From DSXH01 sp964532065 (GTDB taxonomy: Bacteria > Bacteroidota > Ignavibacteria > Ignavibacteriales > Melioribacteraceae): a DNA stretch of 25,418 nucleotides. The position numbers and the translations under genes are program-made. The notes beneath the pieces are model-generated. The model was not told the origin of the DNA. It saw only the letters and a program-made list of their open reading frames with translations, and did no database searches. This document shows positions 24,190-25,418 of this stretch, one piece after another. Position 1 is the first letter of the stretch, and every line of letters starts with the position of its first letter. Location: assembly GCA_964532065.1 (NCBI GenBank), contig CAZHHG010000038.1, positions 1 to 25,418 of the forward strand. Reading direction: 5' to 3'.

Positions 24190-24285
24190 CTATCTCAATT
24201 TCTTTTTGTGACGATTTTTACGCAAACGTTTTTTCCGTTTGTGTGTTGCCATTTTATGGCGTTTTCTTTTTCTGCCGCAAGGCAT
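24190..24285 (-). CDS. 31-residue bS22/mS38-like ribosomal mini-protein (AURKAIP1/COX24 family)
   Basis: A very small, extremely basic protein (18 of 31 residues Lys or Arg) starting MPCGRKRKRHKMATHKRKKR and ending in R-H-K-K-K-L-R. The K-R-K-R-H-K-M-x-x-H-K-R-K-K-R-L-R-K-x-R pattern is the COX24_C/AURKAIP1 signature. That family includes mitochondrial mS38 and the small mycobacterial 30S protein bS22. Very similar 30-residue proteins are widespread in Bacteroidota and Chlorobi-type genomes. It most likely binds 16S rRNA in the small subunit. The ribosome binding site GGAGGT, 5 nt before ATG, is strong and overlaps the end of the TPR gene region. The tRNA-Thr follows after 11 nt. Confidence 0.88.
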   Translation of the reverse strand: MPCGRKRKRHKMATHKRKKRLRKNRHKKKLR

Positions 24286-24297
24286 GTTGTACCTCCA

Positions 24298-25074
24298 TTA
24301 GTGTGAATTAATTAATTCCTGTGCCCGTTTACCGACATCACTATTAGGATTAATGGCTACCGCCTTCTTCCACCAATCAACTGCTTCATCGTGCATGCCT
24401 GCCGATAAAGAAACGATGCCAATATTCAAGTGAGCAATCTGATGATTCGGTTGAAATTTGAGTGCTTCTTTCATGTAGTTCAGGGCATCATCATATTTCC
24501 CAAGATCATAATAACAGACACCCATATCAACCAGAGCGTCTGCATTTTTAGGGTCTATCTTAAGATATTCCTGATATTTTTCTATAGCTCTTGGCTTTAA
24601 GCCGGAGTCGTTCAAAAGGTGTGCAAGTTCAAGCAGTTTCGATTTATCCGGGTTTACTTTTAATTCCTCTTCAAGTGAATTTATTCTTTCAATATACTGG
24701 AGATCAACGCCGCTATGGGCATCATTAGTATTTTGAGCAGAAGAAGAAACGGATCCTCCGTTATCAAAAACGCCGGAAGAAAAGATTATTACCATTCCAA
24801 CAATCAAAAGGAAAAAAGCGACATAGAAAAGTTTTACAAAAGAGATCTTCTTCACGTCGGGATTATTTTTCTCAGGATTATCTTTCGATTTTCTGCCTGG
24901 TGAATTCCCGTTTTTCAAATCTTTGCTTTTACTTTCAACTCGCTTTACGTCCTTTGTGGAATCCGAGGTGTTCTTTTTCTTCAGGACAGCACCACAGCTT
25001 GAACAGAAGTTATCATTTATATCAACTTCTTCGCCGCAAACCGAACAATTTATTTTTTCTGGGGATGTAGTCAT
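24298..25074 (-). CDS. Zinc-ribbon, single-span membrane protein with periplasmic TPR repeats
   Basis: No gene name is recognised for this 258-residue protein, but its domains are clear. An N-terminal zinc ribbon has C-x2-C at residues 10-13 and C-x2-C at 24-27 (NCSVCGEEVDINDNFCSSCG). A highly charged Lys/Ser/Asn linker spans about 33-77, and one membrane span about 80-100. The rest holds about three TPR units (about 150-255; for example KPRAIEKYQEYLKIDPKNAD, KYDDALNYMKEALKFQPNHQ, MHDEAVDWWKKAVAINPNSD). The ribbon would be cytoplasmic and the TPRs periplasmic, suggesting a scaffold. Start: a TTG two codons upstream (25078-25080) is possible, but the ATG at 25072-25074 is preferred. It begins 10 nt after the HU-like gene and ends 12 nt before the bS22-like gene. 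Confidence 0.82.
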   Translation of the reverse strand: MTTSPEKINCSVCGEEVDINDNFCSSCGAVLKKKNTSDSTKDVKRVESKSKDLKNGNSPGRKSKDNPEKNNPDVKKISFVKLFYVAFFLLIVGMVIIFSSGVFDNGGSVSSSAQNTNDAHSGVDLQYIERINSLEEELKVNPDKSKLLELAHLLNDSGLKPRAIEKYQEYLKIDPKNADALVDMGVCYYDLGKYDDALNYMKEALKFQPNHQIAHLNIGIVSLSAGMHDEAVDWWKKAVAINPNSDVGKRAQELINSH

Positions 25075-25084
25075 ATTCAATATT

Positions 25085-25393
25085 CTAGCTTTCCTGTTCT
25101 ATACTCAACTCTTTCATTCCGGAATCGACAGCACTTTTAAAATCCTTTGAGAATTTAAAGACAGGGACATAGTGATCGCCAACATATACTTTTTCACCTG
25201 TTCTCGGGTTACGGGCATACCTGGCATTTTTCTTCTTAACTTTATAACTGCCGAATCCTCTTATTTCAATTCCCTTACCTTCTCTCAAAGCCTGAATAAC
25301 AGTATTGAGAAAGCCTTCAACAATGGCTTCGGTTTCAAGTTTGGTAAGCCCGATTCCTTCGGCAATTTTTTCCACAATGTCAGCTTTGGTCAT
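25085..25393 (-). CDS. HU/IHF-family DNA-binding protein
   Basis: A 102-residue histone-like protein. It starts MTKADIVEKIAEGIGLTK, the two-helix dimerisation body, followed by the beta-arm signature GIEIRGFGSYKVKKK and RYARNPRTGEKV (about 41-67), where the proline at the arm tip intercalates in DNA. The end FKFSKDFKSAVD is typical, followed by an extra acidic tail of about 10 residues (MKELSIEQES). That makes it slightly longer than the usual 90. The ATG follows GGGTGG. It bends or compacts DNA as a dimer. HU and IHF subunits cannot be told apart from this sequence alone. Its promoter lies outside the window, and the TPR gene follows after 10 nt. Confidence 0.95.
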   Translation of the reverse strand: MTKADIVEKIAEGIGLTKLETEAIVEGFLNTVIQALREGKGIEIRGFGSYKVKKKNARYARNPRTGEKVYVGDHYVPVFKFSKDFKSAVDSGMKELSIEQES

Positions 25394-25418
25394 AAACCAC
25401 CCGACTTATATTCATAAT

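Noticed and set aside
1..25418. CRISPR arrays, insertion sequences, phage genes, attachment sites or a replication origin.
   Set aside because: No regularly spaced repeats, transposase or integrase frames, terminal inverted repeats or DnaA-box clusters were seen. A tRNA is present, but no partial duplicate of its 3' end was found nearby.

Overview
The window is AT-rich bacterial DNA in which every supported gene lies on the minus strand, so transcription runs from the right end (about 25,400) to the left end (1). The gene set points to a Gram-negative-type, meso-diaminopimelate peptidoglycan bacterium. It has a MurE with the DNPR motif, outer-membrane-type proteins and a polysaccharide export apparatus. 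The complete division/cell-wall (dcw) cluster keeps murF, its FtsI carries a PASTA domain, there is a bS22/mS38-like mini-protein, and several genes have strong AAGGAGG or GGAGGT ribosome binding sites. Together these suggest the Ignavibacteria/Chlorobi side of the Bacteroidota-Chlorobiota group. That placement is an inference from gene content and protein flavour, with no 16S or database search behind it.

Right end (about 24,100-25,393): a small housekeeping group of an HU/IHF-family DNA-binding protein, a zinc-ribbon/transmembrane/TPR protein, a 31-residue very basic bS22/mS38-like protein and, 11 nt after its stop codon, tRNA-Thr(CGT). A 275-bp gap follows. It holds a terminator-like hairpin and then the dcw control region: a TTGACA promoter, a 9-bp inverted repeat lying across its -10 region, and an array of 10-bp-spaced GTGG/GTGT repeats that look like MraZ boxes.

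Centre (7,701-23,830): an uninterrupted dcw operon, mraZ-rsmH-ftsL-ftsI-murE-murF-mraY-murD-ftsW-murG-murC-ftsQ-ftsA-ftsZ. Most junctions overlap by 1-13 nt or are separated by a few bases. MurC-F build UDP-MurNAc-pentapeptide, MraY and MurG make lipid II, FtsW/FtsI polymerise and cross-link it at the septum, and FtsQ, FtsL, FtsA and FtsZ organise the divisome. After ftsZ there is a previously easily missed 33-codon gene for a one-helix membrane protein, with a strong ribosome binding site, followed by a large two-part hairpin with a T-tract that should end the operon. This small gene is the most promising novelty in the window.

Left end (1-7,592): an envelope/polysaccharide block of an exported beta-barrel-like protein, dTDP-glucose 4,6-dehydratase (rfbB), a multi-SLBB export protein, a Wzz-type chain-length/co-polymerase protein without a kinase domain, a Wzx-type flippase, a Wzy-type polymerase and the first 65 codons of a GT2 glycosyltransferase. 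This is the layout of a Wzx/Wzy-dependent surface polysaccharide locus, which continues beyond the left edge. No mobile element, CRISPR array, phage gene or rRNA was seen.
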